A program made the position numbers and the translations under genes. Below the pieces are notes generated by a model, which was given only the letters and a program-made list of their open reading frames with translations, searched no databases and was not told the origin of the DNA. Below, in pieces: positions 18,504-28,146 of a stretch of DNA of 64,000 nucleotides; position 1 is the stretch's first letter; the number at the start of each line of letters is the position of its first letter. Source of the stretch: Thermogemmatispora tikiterensis. Its GTDB lineage: Bacteria > Chloroflexota > Ktedonobacteria > Ktedonobacterales > Ktedonobacteraceae. The stretch lies in NCBI RefSeq assembly GCF_003268475.1, contig NZ_MCIF01000002.1:1302629-1366628 (forward strand), in the 5' to 3' direction.

Positions 18504-21500
18504 TTAAAATGTCGCAGCCAGCGGCAGCTGAGCCAGCTCGCCGCGCGCCTGATACTTTTCCAGCGTGCCCTGGGCCTCCTGCAGGAGGGCACGCGCCTTC
18601 TCGTGCTGCGCGGACGATCCCGCTTGCAGCGCCGCCTGGGACCGGAGCACCTGGATACGTGCTTGCTCTAGTGGCAGCTCCAGTTCTTCGGCCTCTCTGG
18701 CAGCTTCGTGGAAACGGCGCTCGGCCTCCTCCCAGGCTCCACAGGCCGCACAATACCAGGCCCACAAGGCTGTCGCTCGCATTGCGAGGAGCCGGCGCTG
18801 CTGACGCTGAGCCGTGGCCAGGGCGGCCTCCAGATAGGGAGCAGCCGCGCCAGGTTGAGCACGCAGCAACCAGACCTCAGCCAGCCATAGCTGGAGGCGC
18901 GTGCGCAGATGGTGATAGCCATACTCATCGATCAGAGCCAGAGCCTCCTCTAGCAGGGCAGTCGCCTCCTCCAGGCGCCCTTGACAGCGCGCACAGAGTG
19001 CCAGACCCCCTCGATACCCTGCTTGCCGTTCAAGGTTGCCCAGCTCTTCAGCCAGAGCCAGCCCCTGACTAAAGGCTTCGGTCGCGGCCCGCCACTCTCC
19101 CACATAGAGATGCAGCTCCCCCTGCGTACTTGAGAGATGGAGCAGGGCGCCCAGCAGCTCGTAAGTCTCAGCGATTCTTCGCCCTTCAGCTAAAGATACC
19201 TTAGCCGCCTCCAGCTCTCCCAGGAGGAGCTGATGATAGGCCGCATTGTTGTAGGCAAGGGCCAGAAAATAATAGTTATGGGTCGCCCGAGCAGCCTCAG
19301 CCGCCTCTCCATAGAAACGCAGAGCCTGACGCAACTGGCCATACTGGGCCGCAATATTGCCCAACTCAAAGAGAGTTGCACAGAGGTCGCCCAGATTGCC
19401 ACACTGGCGGAGCGCACGCGCCGCCTCCTGGAGATGCTCCTCGGCAGCCACGAGATCGCTGCCCTCCATTGCCAGCGCTGCGCCAAGCAAGCGCTGACCA
19501 GCCGCAAGCAGTGCCAGCCGTTCGCTCTCCTGGAGAGGATCAGGCACCGCCAGTCCAGCTTCAGCACAAGCAATGGCCTCACGATAGTCATTCATAATCA
19601 GCGCCAGCTCTCCCAGCTCGAAATAGGCGCTCTTCCAGGCTACGCGATCATTCAGCTGGTGCGCCAGCATCAAGTAGCGCCGGCACCAGGCAGCTGCCTG
19701 CTGGAGCTGTCCCAGGGCACGGTAGACCTGGCCCAGCGCCATCGTCAGGCGCAGCTCCTCCTCCAGGGCGGCTGCCGGGGCCACCAGATCGTAGAGCTGC
19801 TGCAAGAAGAGGGCCACCTCCGTGCTGACGTTTTCGCGCGCCAGTTCATCCAGAATCTGCAGTCCATAGCGCCGGGCCCGTTCACTGTCGCCCCCCATCA
19901 CCGCATGGAGGGCAATCTGCCGCCGCGGAAAATCCTGCTGCAGCGCTGGACATCGTTCCAGAATGGCCGCCAGCTCACGGTGAATCTGCTGCGTCCGCAC
20001 CTGACTAAGCCGATGCATGACAGCCTCGCGCAAGAGCGCATGTGAGAGTCCATAGCAGCGCGGAGCAGCCTCCACGAGCAAACCACGCCAGAGCAGCTGA
20101 TCTACGATAGCCAAGAGGGGGGCCTCACGCATCTCAGGCATCTCCTGCAAAAGGGCTAGAGGCAAGGGCTGGTTAGCGATCGCCAGGACCTCCAGCAGCG
20201 TGCGAGCCTCGCCATCGAGATCGATCAAGCGCCAGAGTACTAAATCATAGGTGGTCTCGGGCAGAGCATGCATGGCTCGCCACTGCAACCAGCGCCGCAT
20301 ATCTAGTCGCAGTCCTTCAGCGCTCTCGCTCAGGACCCCATCAGCTTGCAGCTGCCTCAGCAGCTCCAGCAAGATAAAGGGGCTTCCTCCTGAGCGCTCG
20401 TATAACCAGGCCGGGAAGGTGGAGGCCACCGGCAAGGTCACAATGCGAAGTGTCTCTACCAGAGTTGTCACCGCCTCCGGCGTCAACGGTCCCAGTGAGA
20501 GCACCTGCACATGCCCATGTCGTCGCCCGAGCGTCAGCAAACGCTGCAAAGCAGGAACCAGCTCAACCGAGGCACTGGTCCCTATGAGCAGGATAGGCAA
20601 CTGGTGAACACGCAGAGCCAGAAAGCCAAAAAGCTGGAGCGTCGAGCTATTGGCCCAATGGAGATCGTCGATCGCCAGGAGCAAGGGAGCCGTGCGCGCC
20701 AGGGTCCGCAGCGTCTGCCAGAGCGACCACATAAAGCGCCCCTGTTCCTCTGGCAGAGCGCTTCCGAGAGCGGGTGAGGCTGGCGCTAGGGCATCGGCGA
20801 GAGGATCTAAGCCCAGTCCCTGCAGGGCCTCCCAAAAAGGGCCGTAGGCCAGCAATTCATCAAACGGCGAACAGGCCCCTCGCAGCACGATCCAACGCAC
20901 CGAGAGCGTCTCAAGCCTGGCCATCAGCTCATCCAATAGCCGCGTCTTGCCGCTACCATCCTCACCCTGAATCAGGACCGTTGCCCCCTGACCCGTGCTC
21001 GCCACCTGCGCAGCCAGCTTCAGCAGATGGCTCAGCGGTTCCTCACGTCCGACAAACGGCAGCATCCAGCCCGACCCGCCAGATCCAGAGCACCGTGACC
21101 CGCCCCTACCAGCCTGGCCACCCCCACAGGCCCCAGTGCTCCAGCGTCTTGTCAAAGCCTCTCTCACGCGATCCTGCAGATCAACCGGAGGAGGGAGGCC
21201 AAGCTCCTGCCGCAGAAATTTCTCGTATTGAGTATACTGCAGCCAGGCCCTGCCGAGAGAGCCAGAGCGCAGCGACAGTTCAATCAGCCGGCGCTGATCA
21301 GCCTCAGAGAACGGGTCTTCGCGGACCAGACGCTGCAGGTATTCTATGGCCTCCTCCCAGTGCCCTTCTTGCTCAGCATAGGTCGCCAGGCGGCTCAACG
21401 CCGAAAGATAGCTCCGGCTAAGAGCCGCCTCCTCTGCCTGCAGCCATTCATCAAAGAGCGGCGCCCCATTGAGCGTAAAGCCCTGCAATAGCCGCCCGCG

Positions 21501-21884
21501 GTACAACTGCACCGCCTCCGCCAGAGCTTGCCTGCTGCCCTCCTGTAAGAGATGTCGGAAACGCCGCAGGTCACAGACCAGCAGCTGCTCGGCCAGAGAG
21601 ACATAGGGGCCATCGACCACTAACGCCTCGGCCAGGCCATACGATTGAAGAGTACGACGAATGACATACAAGTTGGAGCGCAGCGAATGGCGGGCATTAT
21701 CCTCAGGCACATCGCTCCATAACAAGGCCGCTAGATGCTCACGTGGCTGAGGGCCTTCAGAGGCCGCCAGATAGTAGAGGAGCGCCTGCGCTTTCTGATG
21801 ATGCAAAACCAACGGAGTACCGGCAATGCGTACTTCGGGAACACCCAAAAGACGGAAAACCAGCTGCCCGGAAGACATGTTCAT
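18504..21884 (-). CDS. SARP/AfsR-like regulator: BTAD, AAA ATPase and TPR
   Basis: A 1126-residue transcriptional regulator. Residues 8-95 form an OmpR-like winged helix (LVFRLLGVPEVRI, then LLWSDVPEDNARHSLRSNLYVIRRTL), and 100-245 a BTAD helical domain (WLQAEEAALSRSYLSALSRLA, EQEGHWEEAIEYLQRL). A Gly-rich linker follows, then an AAA_16/NACHT-type ATPase with Walker A GEDGSGKT (307-314) and Walker B LLLAIDDLHWA. From about 660 to the end are TPR helices with regular AWCRRYL/ARATHNYYFLALAYNNAA patterns. Such proteins activate specialised-metabolism or stress genes after sensing a ligand or partner through the TPR part. No TTA-type or operator logic is visible. The ribosome-binding site is weak. 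An ATG two codons in is an alternative start. No clear target cluster is adjacent. Confidence 0.88.
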   Translation of the reverse strand: MNMSSGQLVFRLLGVPEVRIAGTPLVLHHQKAQALLYYLAASEGPQPREHLAALLWSDVPEDNARHSLRSNLYVIRRTLQSYGLAEALVVDGPYVSLAEQLLVCDLRRFRHLLQEGSRQALAEAVQLYRGRLLQGFTLNGAPLFDEWLQAEEAALSRSYLSALSRLATYAEQEGHWEEAIEYLQRLVREDPFSEADQRRLIELSLRSGSLGRAWLQYTQYEKFLRQELGLPPPVDLQDRVREALTRRWSTGACGGGQAGRGGSRCSGSGGSGWMLPFVGREEPLSHLLKLAAQVASTGQGATVLIQGEDGSGKTRLLDELMARLETLSVRWIVLRGACSPFDELLAYGPFWEALQGLGLDPLADALAPASPALGSALPEEQGRFMWSLWQTLRTLARTAPLLLAIDDLHWANSSTLQLFGFLALRVHQLPILLIGTSASVELVPALQRLLTLGRRHGHVQVLSLGPLTPEAVTTLVETLRIVTLPVASTFPAWLYERSGGSPFILLELLRQLQADGVLSESAEGLRLDMRRWLQWRAMHALPETTYDLVLWRLIDLDGEARTLLEVLAIANQPLPLALLQEMPEMREAPLLAIVDQLLWRGLLVEAAPRCYGLSHALLREAVMHRLSQVRTQQIHRELAAILERCPALQQDFPRRQIALHAVMGGDSERARRYGLQILDELARENVSTEVALFLQQLYDLVAPAAALEEELRLTMALGQVYRALGQLQQAAAWCRRYLMLAHQLNDRVAWKSAYFELGELALIMNDYREAIACAEAGLAVPDPLQESERLALLAAGQRLLGAALAMEGSDLVAAEEHLQEAARALRQCGNLGDLCATLFELGNIAAQYGQLRQALRFYGEAAEAARATHNYYFLALAYNNAAYHQLLLGELEAAKVSLAEGRRIAETYELLGALLHLSSTQGELHLYVGEWRAATEAFSQGLALAEELGNLERQAGYRGGLALCARCQGRLEEATALLEEALALIDEYGYHHLRTRLQLWLAEVWLLRAQPGAAAPYLEAALATAQRQQRRLLAMRATALWAWYCAACGAWEEAERRFHEAAREAEELELPLEQARIQVLRSQAALQAGSSAQHEKARALLQEAQGTLEKYQARGELAQLPLAATF

Positions 21885-22256
21885 AGCTGTACACTGCCGT
21901 TTTTAGCTTGCAATGATCCCTTCGCTGCCTTGAGGAAAGCGATCATTTTTTTACTCTATCCCCATCCCTTCGCATTTGCAAGAGCATTATTACGGCCCCT
22001 GCTCTCTTCCCCCAGGTCCAGCAAGTACATCTTCGCACCTGGCACGGCTGGTCACCACCCCGCTATAGCCTCTGCCTCTGTCATCACTGAAACAACGGAG
22101 TCTTTACACAACTGGAAGAGACAACACCATATCTTTTTCCCAATCAACATCTCATCAGCACGCCTGAAAACTACACTTCTTAACGCAAGGCAAAAAGAGG
22201 AACTTGCCCCTACGTTCTCAGTTCAAAGAAAAGCTTCATAATAGGATGCCTCCGGC
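21885..22256. other. Divergent intergenic region, SARP / MshEN-like gene
   Basis: No gene with recognisable features. It is more AT-rich than its surroundings and should hold both promoters, but no clean -35/-10 pair was found by eye. Confidence 0.35.
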
Positions 22257-22775
22257 ATGCATAGTCTATCGGCCTGGCATAGCCAGTATAGCCGCTCAGG
22301 GCAGGAGGAGGTCACGCAGCAGGGACAAGAGCATAACATAGCCGGGCAATTGGCTAGCGATACCCCATTATGGGGAAAAGAGAGCGTTGCCAGCATGGGG
22401 ACACTGAAAGAGATGGCCTATCTCGTTCGCCAGGGACCCCTCCCACGCCTTCCTTCGCTGAGGTATGTCCCTCTGCGCTACCGAGGTTGGCTCCCTCTGC
22501 CAGTGGCCAGGCGCTACCAGTGCCTGGTGATCGGCGTTGCCCAGGGCGTGGTCACTGTGGCCCTGGCTCGCCCAGGCAACGCCGCTTTTTATGCGCTGCT
22601 GGAAGAGATCACCTCCTGTACTGTCTTCCCGGTGCTCGTTTCTCCGTCCTCGCTGCGTCTGGCAATCAGGCGCCTTGAGCGCGATCAGCGTCACCCGAGT
22701 CTCTCTCTACATCCTGCCTATTTTCTCCATCCTCACCAGTTCAACACGTTGTCACGCCTTCCGCTTCGCTTCTGA
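22257..22775 (+). CDS. Stand-alone GspE N-terminal (MshEN-like) domain protein
   Basis: A 172-residue protein whose central part resembles the N-terminal domain of type II secretion/type IV pilus ATPases (T2SSE_N, MshEN). It shows the order LPLPVARRYQCLVIGVAQGVVTVALA-x-P, then LLEEITSCTVFPVLVSPSSLRLAIRRLER. In full-length GspE/PilB proteins this module precedes the ATPase; some versions bind cyclic di-GMP. Here no ATPase follows, because the frame ends after a short tail. It precedes a sugar aminotransferase and other polysaccharide genes on the same strand, so it may be a regulatory or adaptor subunit. The start codon is uncertain; an internal ATG at codon 47 would still keep the whole domain. 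Confidence 0.65.
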   Translation: MHSLSAWHSQYSRSGQEEVTQQGQEHNIAGQLASDTPLWGKESVASMGTLKEMAYLVRQGPLPRLPSLRYVPLRYRGWLPLPVARRYQCLVIGVAQGVVTVALARPGNAAFYALLEEITSCTVFPVLVSPSSLRLAIRRLERDQRHPSLSLHPAYFLHPHQFNTLSRLPLRF

Positions 22776-22970
22776 GACCGGTTGGCTGACAGCTGCAGTC
22801 TCTCCGGCATCACCGCATTTCAACCAGCATAAGCATCAGGCAAAAACCGGTGAGTGCTATTGTGCTTCTTGAAAAGAAGGCAGGGCAGCCACCTACCCTG
22901 GCGACATATTGCTGCTCAGCTCGCTTGCTATGGTAGCTGCCACCACGGCTATTTCAGGAGGCTGGCTTCT

Positions 22971-24095
22971 ATGCATATACCACTGGTGGACCTGCAGGCG
23001 CAGTATCAGACGATCAAGGAGGAGGTCCGGGTGGCCCTGGATGAGGTCCTGGCTGACATGGAGTTATTCCTCGGACCGCGTACCCTTGCTTTCGAGGAGG
23101 CTTTTGCCGCCTACTGCGGTTGCCGCTACGGCATCGGGGTTTCATCGGGCACCGATGCCCTGACGCTGGCTCTGCGCGCCTGTGGCATCGGCCCCGGCGA
23201 TGAGGTCATCACTGTAGCCAATACTTTTATCGCTACCATTGAGGCAATCGCACAGGTCGGGGCCAGGCCGGTCTTTGTGGATATCGACCCCCAAACGTAT
23301 ACGCTTGATCCCGCGCAGGTCAGCGCCGCTTTGACGCCTCGCACGCGCGCGCTGTTGCCTGTGCACCTCTATGGCCACCCCGCTGAAATGGAGCCGCTGC
23401 TGGCTATCGCGCGCCGCGCCGGGCTGCGCGTTATCGAAGATGCCTCGCAGGCCCACGGCGCCACTTACCAGGGTCGCCGCGTTGGCAGCCTGGGCGATAT
23501 TGGCTGCTTCAGTCTCTATTACAGTAAAAATCTGGGCGCCTATGGCGAGGCCGGCATCTGCGTGACCAACGACGCAGCGCTGGCAGAGCGCCTCCGCATG
23601 CTGCGCGATCACGGCTCACGCGTTCGCTATCACCATGAGCTATTGGGCAGTAACGCCCGCCTCGATGAGCTGCAGGCCGCAGTGCTGCTCGTGAAGCTAC
23701 GCTATCTGGAACGCTGGAACGCCGCTCGCCAGTCACATGCTCACTTCTACAGCGAGCACCTGCGTACTACTGTGGCGGCCCTACCCGTGACCAGGGCCTG
23801 GGCTACCCATGTCTATTGCTACTATGTGATCCAGGTTGAGCAGCGCGATCAATTTCGTCGCTTGCTGGAGCAGGCGGGCATCAGCACCGGTATCCACTAT
23901 CCGCTTCCCTTGCATCTACAGCCAGCCTGCTCCTATCTCGGCTATCAACGCGGGGATCTCCCACAGACCGAAGCCTGTGCTGCTCGCGTTGTCTCGCTGC
24001 CGATGTATCCCGAGCTAACGGAGCAGCAGCTGACTTATGTGGTGGAGATGGTTCACAAAAGCCTGGCGCTGTGCACACCTGTGGCTGACCGCTAG
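22971..24095 (+). CDS. DegT/DnrJ/EryC1/StrS-family sugar aminotransferase
   Basis: A 374-residue PLP-dependent aminotransferase that typically converts a nucleotide-linked keto-sugar to an amino-sugar. Family markers are VDLQAQYQTIKEEV at the start, GVSSGTDALTLALRACGIGPGDEVI, EDASQAHGATYQG, and the PLP-lysine region SLYYSKNLGAYGEAG. The C-terminal half contains LGSNARLDELQAAVLLVKL and the HYPLPLHLQPA signature. The longer open frame begins 39 codons upstream, but AGGAGG nine bases before the ATG at 22971 and the family N-terminus decide this start. Together with the Gfo/Idh gene downstream it could make a 3-amino sugar for a surface polysaccharide. Confidence 0.92.
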   Translation: MHIPLVDLQAQYQTIKEEVRVALDEVLADMELFLGPRTLAFEEAFAAYCGCRYGIGVSSGTDALTLALRACGIGPGDEVITVANTFIATIEAIAQVGARPVFVDIDPQTYTLDPAQVSAALTPRTRALLPVHLYGHPAEMEPLLAIARRAGLRVIEDASQAHGATYQGRRVGSLGDIGCFSLYYSKNLGAYGEAGICVTNDAALAERLRMLRDHGSRVRYHHELLGSNARLDELQAAVLLVKLRYLERWNAARQSHAHFYSEHLRTTVAALPVTRAWATHVYCYYVIQVEQRDQFRRLLEQAGISTGIHYPLPLHLQPACSYLGYQRGDLPQTEACAARVVSLPMYPELTEQQLTYVVEMVHKSLALCTPVADR

Positions 24096-24375
24096 GCTGT
24101 TTACGCCGCCCCCGGCCAGGCCGGAGGGAACGAGAAGGCCCCGCCCTCCTTAGCCAGCCTTCTGACCCTCGGCTGGGCCTCTCTGCAATGTGACCACAGC
24201 GCTACGGACCAGAGCACAAGACTGTCGTTTGTCCGGCGTGGGTTGCTGACAGGACGCCAGCCTGCGCCGTTACCACTATCCTGGCAGTAAGCTCAATCTC
24301 ACCTGGCCCAGCCGTCGACCGGTTGTCACTGGCCAGAGCTATGTATGGTTCATGGAATGGAAGAGGTAGACCGTT

Positions 24376-25389
24376 ATGGAAACACTGCGCTTCGCTATCA
24401 TAGGCTGGGGGTATTGGGGGCCCCGACTGGCACGCAACCTTGAGTCGCTCCCCTATGCCAGCGTCACCTTGATTGCCGATAGCAATCCCGCTTGCCAGTT
24501 TTCACCCGCTCTGCGCCATCACCCGCGGGCCCGCTTTACTACCTCCGTTGAGGAAGTCTATCGCTCCGACGTGGATGCTGTCGTCGTCGCCACTCCAGTG
24601 AGTACCCACTACACTTTTGCTCGCGCCGCCCTGCAACACGACAAACACGTCCTCGTCGAAAAACCTTTGACCGCGAGCGTGATCGAGGCCGAGGAGCTGG
24701 TCCACCTAGCCCAGGAGCGACAGCGCATCTTGATGGTCGGCCATACCTTTGAGTACAGTCCGGCTGTCAATGAGCTGCGCAAGCTGATCCGCAATAATGA
24801 CCTGGGCAGGATCTATTGTTTCGAGGCGATCCGCGTGAATCTGGGTCTCTTCCGTCAGGACACCAATGTCATTTGGGATCTTGCCCCACATGACATCTCC
24901 ATTCTGCTCTACCTGCTCAATGAGAAGCCGGCAGGGGTGCGCGTGCAGGCCCACGCCCATATCCAGCCACGTATCCCAGATATCGCTCATCTCGATCTGA
25001 CTTTCGCCAGCGGCATGACGGCCCATATTCATGTGAGCTGGCTCCACCCCTGCAAGATCCGCCGCGTCACCGTCATCGGCGACCAGCGCATGGCAGTTTA
25101 TGATGATACAAACCCTGCCGAGATGCTCAAGATCTATAACAAGGGGGCCGATGTACACGCCGATCCAATTGTCTCCTACCGCAACGGTGAAATCACCATT
25201 CCACATATCGACTGGGTCGAGCCACTCCGCCTGGAGTGCGAGGATTTCGCCGAGGCGATCCGTACAGGCAGACAGCCGCGTGCAAATGGCCTGGTCGGAC
25301 TGGAGGTCGTCCGCATTCTGGCAGCAGCTCAGCAAGAGCTGGAACACCAAACACGCCAGCCCCTGACAGTAGTCAGCCCGGCCAGCTAG
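24376..25389 (+). CDS. Gfo/Idh/MocA-family sugar oxidoreductase
   Basis: A 337-residue NAD(P)-dependent dehydrogenase. The Rossmann start (RFAIIGWGYWGPRLARNLESL), the EKPLTASVIEAEELV catalytic-lysine motif (E-K-P) and the DLAPHDISILLYLL substrate-domain motif are all clear. The GYWGP variant and a DegT aminotransferase next door resemble WlbA/WbpB-type UDP-sugar 3-dehydrogenases, so a role in making a nucleotide-activated 3-amino sugar is likely but inferred. The gap to the aminotransferase is 280 nt and contains a GC-rich dyad (CCGGCC-A-GGCCGG at about 24114) but no gene. A weak GGAAGAGG site precedes the ATG. Confidence 0.9.
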   Translation: METLRFAIIGWGYWGPRLARNLESLPYASVTLIADSNPACQFSPALRHHPRARFTTSVEEVYRSDVDAVVVATPVSTHYTFARAALQHDKHVLVEKPLTASVIEAEELVHLAQERQRILMVGHTFEYSPAVNELRKLIRNNDLGRIYCFEAIRVNLGLFRQDTNVIWDLAPHDISILLYLLNEKPAGVRVQAHAHIQPRIPDIAHLDLTFASGMTAHIHVSWLHPCKIRRVTVIGDQRMAVYDDTNPAEMLKIYNKGADVHADPIVSYRNGEITIPHIDWVEPLRLECEDFAEAIRTGRQPRANGLVGLEVVRILAAAQQELEHQTRQPLTVVSPAS

Positions 25390-25470
25390 GTTCAGAGCAG
25401 CACAGCAGAGACCTTATGCACTTCTTTTTGGACCCAAGCGCGCTGAATCAGGGAAGGAAGCAAAGTTGCA

Positions 25471-26829
25471 ATGAATCTGGTCGCCTTTTCTTTGCGCACG
25501 AAGGGCACGCATAATTTTCTGCGTCGCCTTTGGACGGTCTTCGCTCGCTTTGGCCTGACAGAGCAACGCACCGCCCGCGCCTTGCAGGCCCTGGTAACAA
25601 CACTGCGTCAGTATGGAGCCTATCCTACCTTCTTTATCCCCGCCGTGGTGCTGCGCCGCCACGTTCCCCTGCTGCGCCAGATCGCCGCCAGCGGCGCCGA
25701 AATCGGGATTCACGGCTACGTCCACAACGATTATCGCACCTTGACACGCCAGGAGCAGGAGCGCCAGACACGCCTGGCCATCACCGCCTTCAGCCATAGC
25801 CAGATCTCCTTTGCCGGCTTCCGCAATCCTTACCTGGGCTGGACCGAGGAGGCGCTGGCGATCTTCGCCTCACTGGGCTTCACCTATGAAAGCAATGAGG
25901 CGGTCATTCACGATGTGATCGATCTGGACACGCTCTCGCCCCTGCTGCGTAGCGGCTATGAGAAATCCCTGCATTTGTTTCAGGCAGTGCCCCCTAGCAT
26001 CTATGACCTGCGCCCACATTGCGAGGGACCGCTGGTGCGCCTGCCCACGAGCATCCCCGATGATGAAATGCTCTTCGACCGCCTGCGCATCACCGATCCG
26101 CAACGCATCGCTGCCATCTGGTCCGAGGTCATGGCACGCGTCTACGCCTTGGGTGGTCTGTACACACTCAATCTCCATCCTGAGCGCGGTTTACTTTGCC
26201 AGGCCGCTCTCCGCGGCCTACTCGACTATGCCACTCACCAGCCGGAACCAGTCTGGATCGCTCGTCTGGGGGAGATCGCTCGCTGGTGGCGCGAGCGCTG
26301 CCAGTTCCGCTTCGACTTCACCCCCGCTGGCCCTCAACGATGGCAGGTTCGCCTGCTCAGCTCGCCTCGCGCCCACGTTCAGACCCGGCAGCTCACGGTG
26401 CTCGCCCGCTTCAGCGCCAGCGAAGGCAAGCAGACGGCTCAGGGAGAACTACAACAACAAGAGTGGCTGGTTGAGGCCGAGCGCTGTCCCGCCATTGCTC
26501 TCTCGCCAGCGACTCCGCCAACAGTCATGGCCTTCCTCCAAGAGCAGGGCTACGCTGTGCTTCAGACCAGCCCCGAGAAGGCCACCACTTACAGCCTTTT
26601 TCTGGATCTGCCCGCCGGCCTGGGAGCTTCTCCCCGGGAGCAGCGGGAGCATCGCCGTCAGCTCGTTGGCCAGATCGAAGCACTGTCGGCCCCTTTGCTC
26701 TCTTTCGCCCCCTGGCCCACCCCCTATCGCGCCGCTCTGGCCATCAGCAGCGATATCGACTCGGTAACAATCCAGGACTTCTTCCTCCGCATTGTTGAGG
26801 TTGCCCGCGCCAGTCGTCTCTCTCTATAG
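25471..26829 (+). CDS. Polysaccharide deacetylase family protein, possibly truncated
   Basis: A 452-residue protein. The N-terminal half has the NodB-like fold order: YGAYPTFFIPAVVLRRHV, GAEIGIHGYVHNDY (the H-x-x-x-D/H metal region), and GFRNPYLGWTEEAL. The first strand lacks an obvious catalytic Asp-Asp pair, so activity is uncertain. The C-terminal half is alpha/beta and ends in AALAISSDIDSVTIQDFFLRI, which reads like the beginning of a second deacetylase-type domain and then stops. No continuation is apparent in the other frames beyond the stop. It lies 81 nt after the Gfo/Idh gene, same strand, and probably belongs to the same polysaccharide-modification unit. Confidence 0.75.
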   Translation: MNLVAFSLRTKGTHNFLRRLWTVFARFGLTEQRTARALQALVTTLRQYGAYPTFFIPAVVLRRHVPLLRQIAASGAEIGIHGYVHNDYRTLTRQEQERQTRLAITAFSHSQISFAGFRNPYLGWTEEALAIFASLGFTYESNEAVIHDVIDLDTLSPLLRSGYEKSLHLFQAVPPSIYDLRPHCEGPLVRLPTSIPDDEMLFDRLRITDPQRIAAIWSEVMARVYALGGLYTLNLHPERGLLCQAALRGLLDYATHQPEPVWIARLGEIARWWRERCQFRFDFTPAGPQRWQVRLLSSPRAHVQTRQLTVLARFSASEGKQTAQGELQQQEWLVEAERCPAIALSPATPPTVMAFLQEQGYAVLQTSPEKATTYSLFLDLPAGLGASPREQREHRRQLVGQIEALSAPLLSFAPWPTPYRAALAISSDIDSVTIQDFFLRIVEVARASRLSL

Positions 26830-27177
26830 CTAGCCCGGGCACGCAGAACAGTGAGGGTCCTTGGACCAAGCGGGAACAAAGGAGGAAGAGAGGGAGGGAG
26901 AGAAAGAGAGAGCCAACCCAGACAGCACAAGCCGAGACGCGCCAGCATACAACAGGCGCGTTTTTCCTGGCCAGCACTTCAGATGATCACCTGTCCTGGC
27001 AGTTTCGTAGAACTGCGGAAAGTGCGACACGCTGGTATCGTCTGGCGCTCCTGGTTCTTAAGTCAGCAAGAATACTCACCAGCTACTTCATCTGTAAAAA
27101 ATTTCGATCTACTACGTCCATACTTAGGGGGTTAACGAAATGGCATTGACTAGAGCCATGAGGAAAAGGATGAGCGT
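26830..27177. other. 348-nt intergenic region
   Basis: It holds a purine-rich stretch (26870-26915, mostly G and A) and an AT-rich segment at 27085-27140, which may contain the promoter of the following response regulator. No gene is seen. Confidence 0.35.
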
Positions 27178-27984
27178 ATGCCGTCTCAAGAAAGACAGCA
27201 GTTGTCTTTTCACAGGAGGACTCAGCGCGTAGTCATCGCCCATGAAGCTGATATCTTCTGCCGTGGGCTACACAGCCTGCTGGCAACCAGTGAGGGGTTC
27301 GAAGTGCTCGCAGAGGTTAATTCTTGCACCGCTCTGCTGGAGATCGTAGCGACGACCACCGTGGATACGGTTCTCATTGATTGCATGTTGGCAGATGGCG
27401 ATTGCATCGAACTGACACGCCGCCTGAATGAAGCACCCTCGCCTCCTCATGTGGTTCTGCTCGCCTCCCGTATCAACGATGAATTGCTCCTGCGCGCCTT
27501 GCTCAACGGCGCCAGTGGCTACCTGACTAAGGATACCCCTGGTCACCAGGTGCTTGCCTGTCTGGAAGGACTGCGCAAGGGCGAGCTGGCGCTGACCCCC
27601 CATGTGGCCAGCGCAGCTATCCGCCTGTTGATCTGGGAGTGCTACCGCCTGGCCGCTACCTTCTCTGCGACCACCTCCGCCACTGGCCCGGCAATCGCTC
27701 TGGATCAGACTCAGGCTGGTACTCCACAGCACCGTTCCGAGCCAGCTTCCACAGAAACCCGCAGGCCGGCGGCCCTGCCTCACCTGACCGAGCAGGAGCA
27801 GAAAATTCTTCGCCTCCTGCGACTCGGTCTGAGCAATAAGCAGATCGCCGCCCGTCTCTCGATCTCTCCCTACACAGTAGGGAAGCATGTCCAGCATATT
27901 CTGCGCAAGCTCGGGGCCAGCAATCGTACGCAAGCTGCCTCCCATACCTCATTTGAGGGGCCTCAAGTAAGGGATGAACAGTAA
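27178..27984 (+). CDS. NarL/LuxR-type orphan response regulator
   Basis: A 268-residue two-domain regulator. The receiver domain (17-140) has the phospho-acceptor Asp68 (VLIDCML), Ser97 and Lys118 (YLTKDT). The acidic pair at the end of strand 1 is H-E (22-23) in place of the usual D-D, which may weaken metal binding and phosphorylation. A roughly 60-residue Ala/Thr/Pro-rich linker precedes a GerE helix-turn-helix (LTEQEQKILRLLRLGLSNKQIAARLSI, then TVGKHVQHILRKLG). AAGGA lies 7 nt before the ATG. No histidine kinase is adjacent. It may control the flanking polysaccharide genes, but that is only a positional argument. Confidence 0.87.
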   Translation: MPSQERQQLSFHRRTQRVVIAHEADIFCRGLHSLLATSEGFEVLAEVNSCTALLEIVATTTVDTVLIDCMLADGDCIELTRRLNEAPSPPHVVLLASRINDELLLRALLNGASGYLTKDTPGHQVLACLEGLRKGELALTPHVASAAIRLLIWECYRLAATFSATTSATGPAIALDQTQAGTPQHRSEPASTETRRPAALPHLTEQEQKILRLLRLGLSNKQIAARLSISPYTVGKHVQHILRKLGASNRTQAASHTSFEGPQVRDEQ

Positions 27985-27987
27985 TTA

Positions 27988-28016
27988 TTGACAAGTTACT
28001 GCTTTTCAGAATACTT
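27988..28016 (+). promoter_or_regulatory. Candidate sigma70-like promoter for the OmpR-type regulator
   Basis: TTGACA (27988-27993), 17-bp spacer, ATACTT (28011-28016). The -35 is perfect and the -10 moderate. It lies just after the stop codon of the NarL-type gene and about 130 nt before the next ATG. Confidence 0.4.
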
Positions 28017-28146
28017 CACTTGAGGAGTTGTAAACCTGCAGGTCATTGTGTTTTAATACTAGGGAGTCAAGCGTTCCCAGAAGGCAGAATCTTCTACTAT
28101 ACGAAATCCGGTAGAGTATCGGCAGCTATGAGAATGGGGTATTTTG

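Noticed and set aside
26820..27000. Frameshift continuing the deacetylase gene
   Set aside because: The other two frames show no NodB-type continuation; the sequence becomes purine-rich and non-coding in appearance.
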